Positions 4,998 to 5,078 of a DNA stretch of 5,078 nucleotides are shown here, in pieces. Below the pieces are notes generated by a model. It was not told where the DNA came from. It ran no database searches and saw only the letters and a list, made by a program, of their open reading frames with translations. Position 1 is the stretch's first letter; each line of letters begins with the position of its first letter. The stretch is from an uncultured Ruminococcus sp. (GTDB lineage Bacteria; Bacillota; Clostridia; Oscillospirales; CAG-272), in contig CACZSP010000288.1 in NCBI GenBank assembly GCA_902783905.1, forward strand, positions 1-5,078, in the 5' to 3' direction. Both the position numbers and the translations under genes were made by a program.

Positions 4998-5078
4998 TTC
5001 AACTGTCCACTGCTCACTGCCCACTTTTAAGGCAACACCGCACAATTCGCGTGCGTAGATTGGCGAGAGCATTTTTCG

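Larger units (their letters stand above)
4857..5025 (+). repeat. MITE-like unit with 11-bp terminal inverted arms (right copy)
   Basis: AGTGGGCAGTG at 4857-4867 and CACTGCCCACT at 5015-5025 are perfect 11-bp inverted repeats bounding a 169-bp unit. The inner arm lies 12 bases after the topB stop codon. The sequence between the inner arm and the conserved core (about 4868-4890, A-rich) does not match the left copy. The inner margin is therefore variable, while the core and the outer side are conserved. Confidence 0.5.
4891..5078 (+). repeat. Right copy of the dispersed structured intergenic repeat
   Basis: This is the inverted counterpart of 1-174, 14 bases longer because of two extra heptamer units. 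Read in the direction of topB, it follows the gene's 3' end just as the left copy follows yqgF. The bulged stem is GGACACGTCG at 4914-4923 with CGACGTCC at 4941-4948. The second stem is GGACAGTT at 4958-4965 with AACTGTCC at 5001-5008, closing a 35-nt pyrimidine-rich loop. The outer hairpin is CGCAC (5039-5043) with GTGCG (5050-5054). Stem bases are identical in both copies, and the one central substitution (4928 versus 137) falls in the loop. The repeat continues to the last base of the window, so its far end is unknown. Confidence 0.9.

Noticed and set aside
4557..5030. A plus-strand frame crossing the topB end and running into the repeat
   Set aside because: It overlaps topB in another frame, and its C-terminal part is translated repeat and heptamer tract. 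It has no protein-like character.
1..5078. A composite transposon or integrative element with long terminal inverted repeats and four cargo genes
   Set aside because: There is no transposase, integrase, relaxase or target-site duplication. The gene content is housekeeping, coding composition looks even across the genes, and the flush 87-base ends are better explained by an assembly break in a dispersed repeat.

Overview
The window looks like a piece of chromosome from an uncultured, GC-rich anaerobic member of the Bacillota, most likely of the class Clostridia. The indications are an aldo/keto reductase fused to a two-cluster ferredoxin domain, a TopB-type topoisomerase III with a Bacillota-style C-terminal zinc-ribbon repeat, purine-rich Shine-Dalgarno sequences, and a textbook sigma-A promoter. 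The order or genus cannot be fixed from sequence alone. There are four protein genes and no rRNA, tRNA or CRISPR array.

Layout, left to right. Positions 1-195 hold one copy of a structured intergenic repeat. Positions 196-2529 hold a leftward three-gene operon, transcribed in the order aldo/keto reductase-ferredoxin fusion, PAP2-superfamily membrane protein, YqgF/RuvX-like nuclease. The junctions are tight: a 10-nt gap, then a 4-nt ATGA overlap. Positions 2530-2712 are a divergent intergenic region. Positions 2713-4845 hold topB on the plus strand. Positions 4846-5078 hold a second copy of the repeat in opposite orientation.

The most striking signal is the intergenic region. Both directions are served by perfect-consensus promoters (TTGACA-N17-TATAAT) that share one palindromic -10 block, ATTATAAT at 2572-2579. 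They are exactly mirror-symmetric about 2575.5, so one DNA site can bind polymerase in either orientation, probably one at a time. topB also has a leader of about 127 nt that can form a GC-rich 8-bp stem.

The second notable signal is the repeat pair. The window begins and ends with the same sequence in inverted orientation: 87 identical bases flush with both ends, and about 174 versus 188 bases of near-identity overall. Each copy starts at or just after the stop codon of the neighbouring gene, in the same orientation relative to that gene. Each has imperfect terminal inverted arms, a GC-rich hairpin and a heptamer tract of variable copy number. It is probably a dispersed MITE- or REP-like 3'-UTR element, and the contig probably ends where the assembler could not resolve it. 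A 5-kb mobile or invertible unit bounded by these repeats is possible but less likely. The genes otherwise look like ordinary housekeeping functions: DNA topology, rRNA or junction processing, membrane lipid-phosphate chemistry and redox metabolism.
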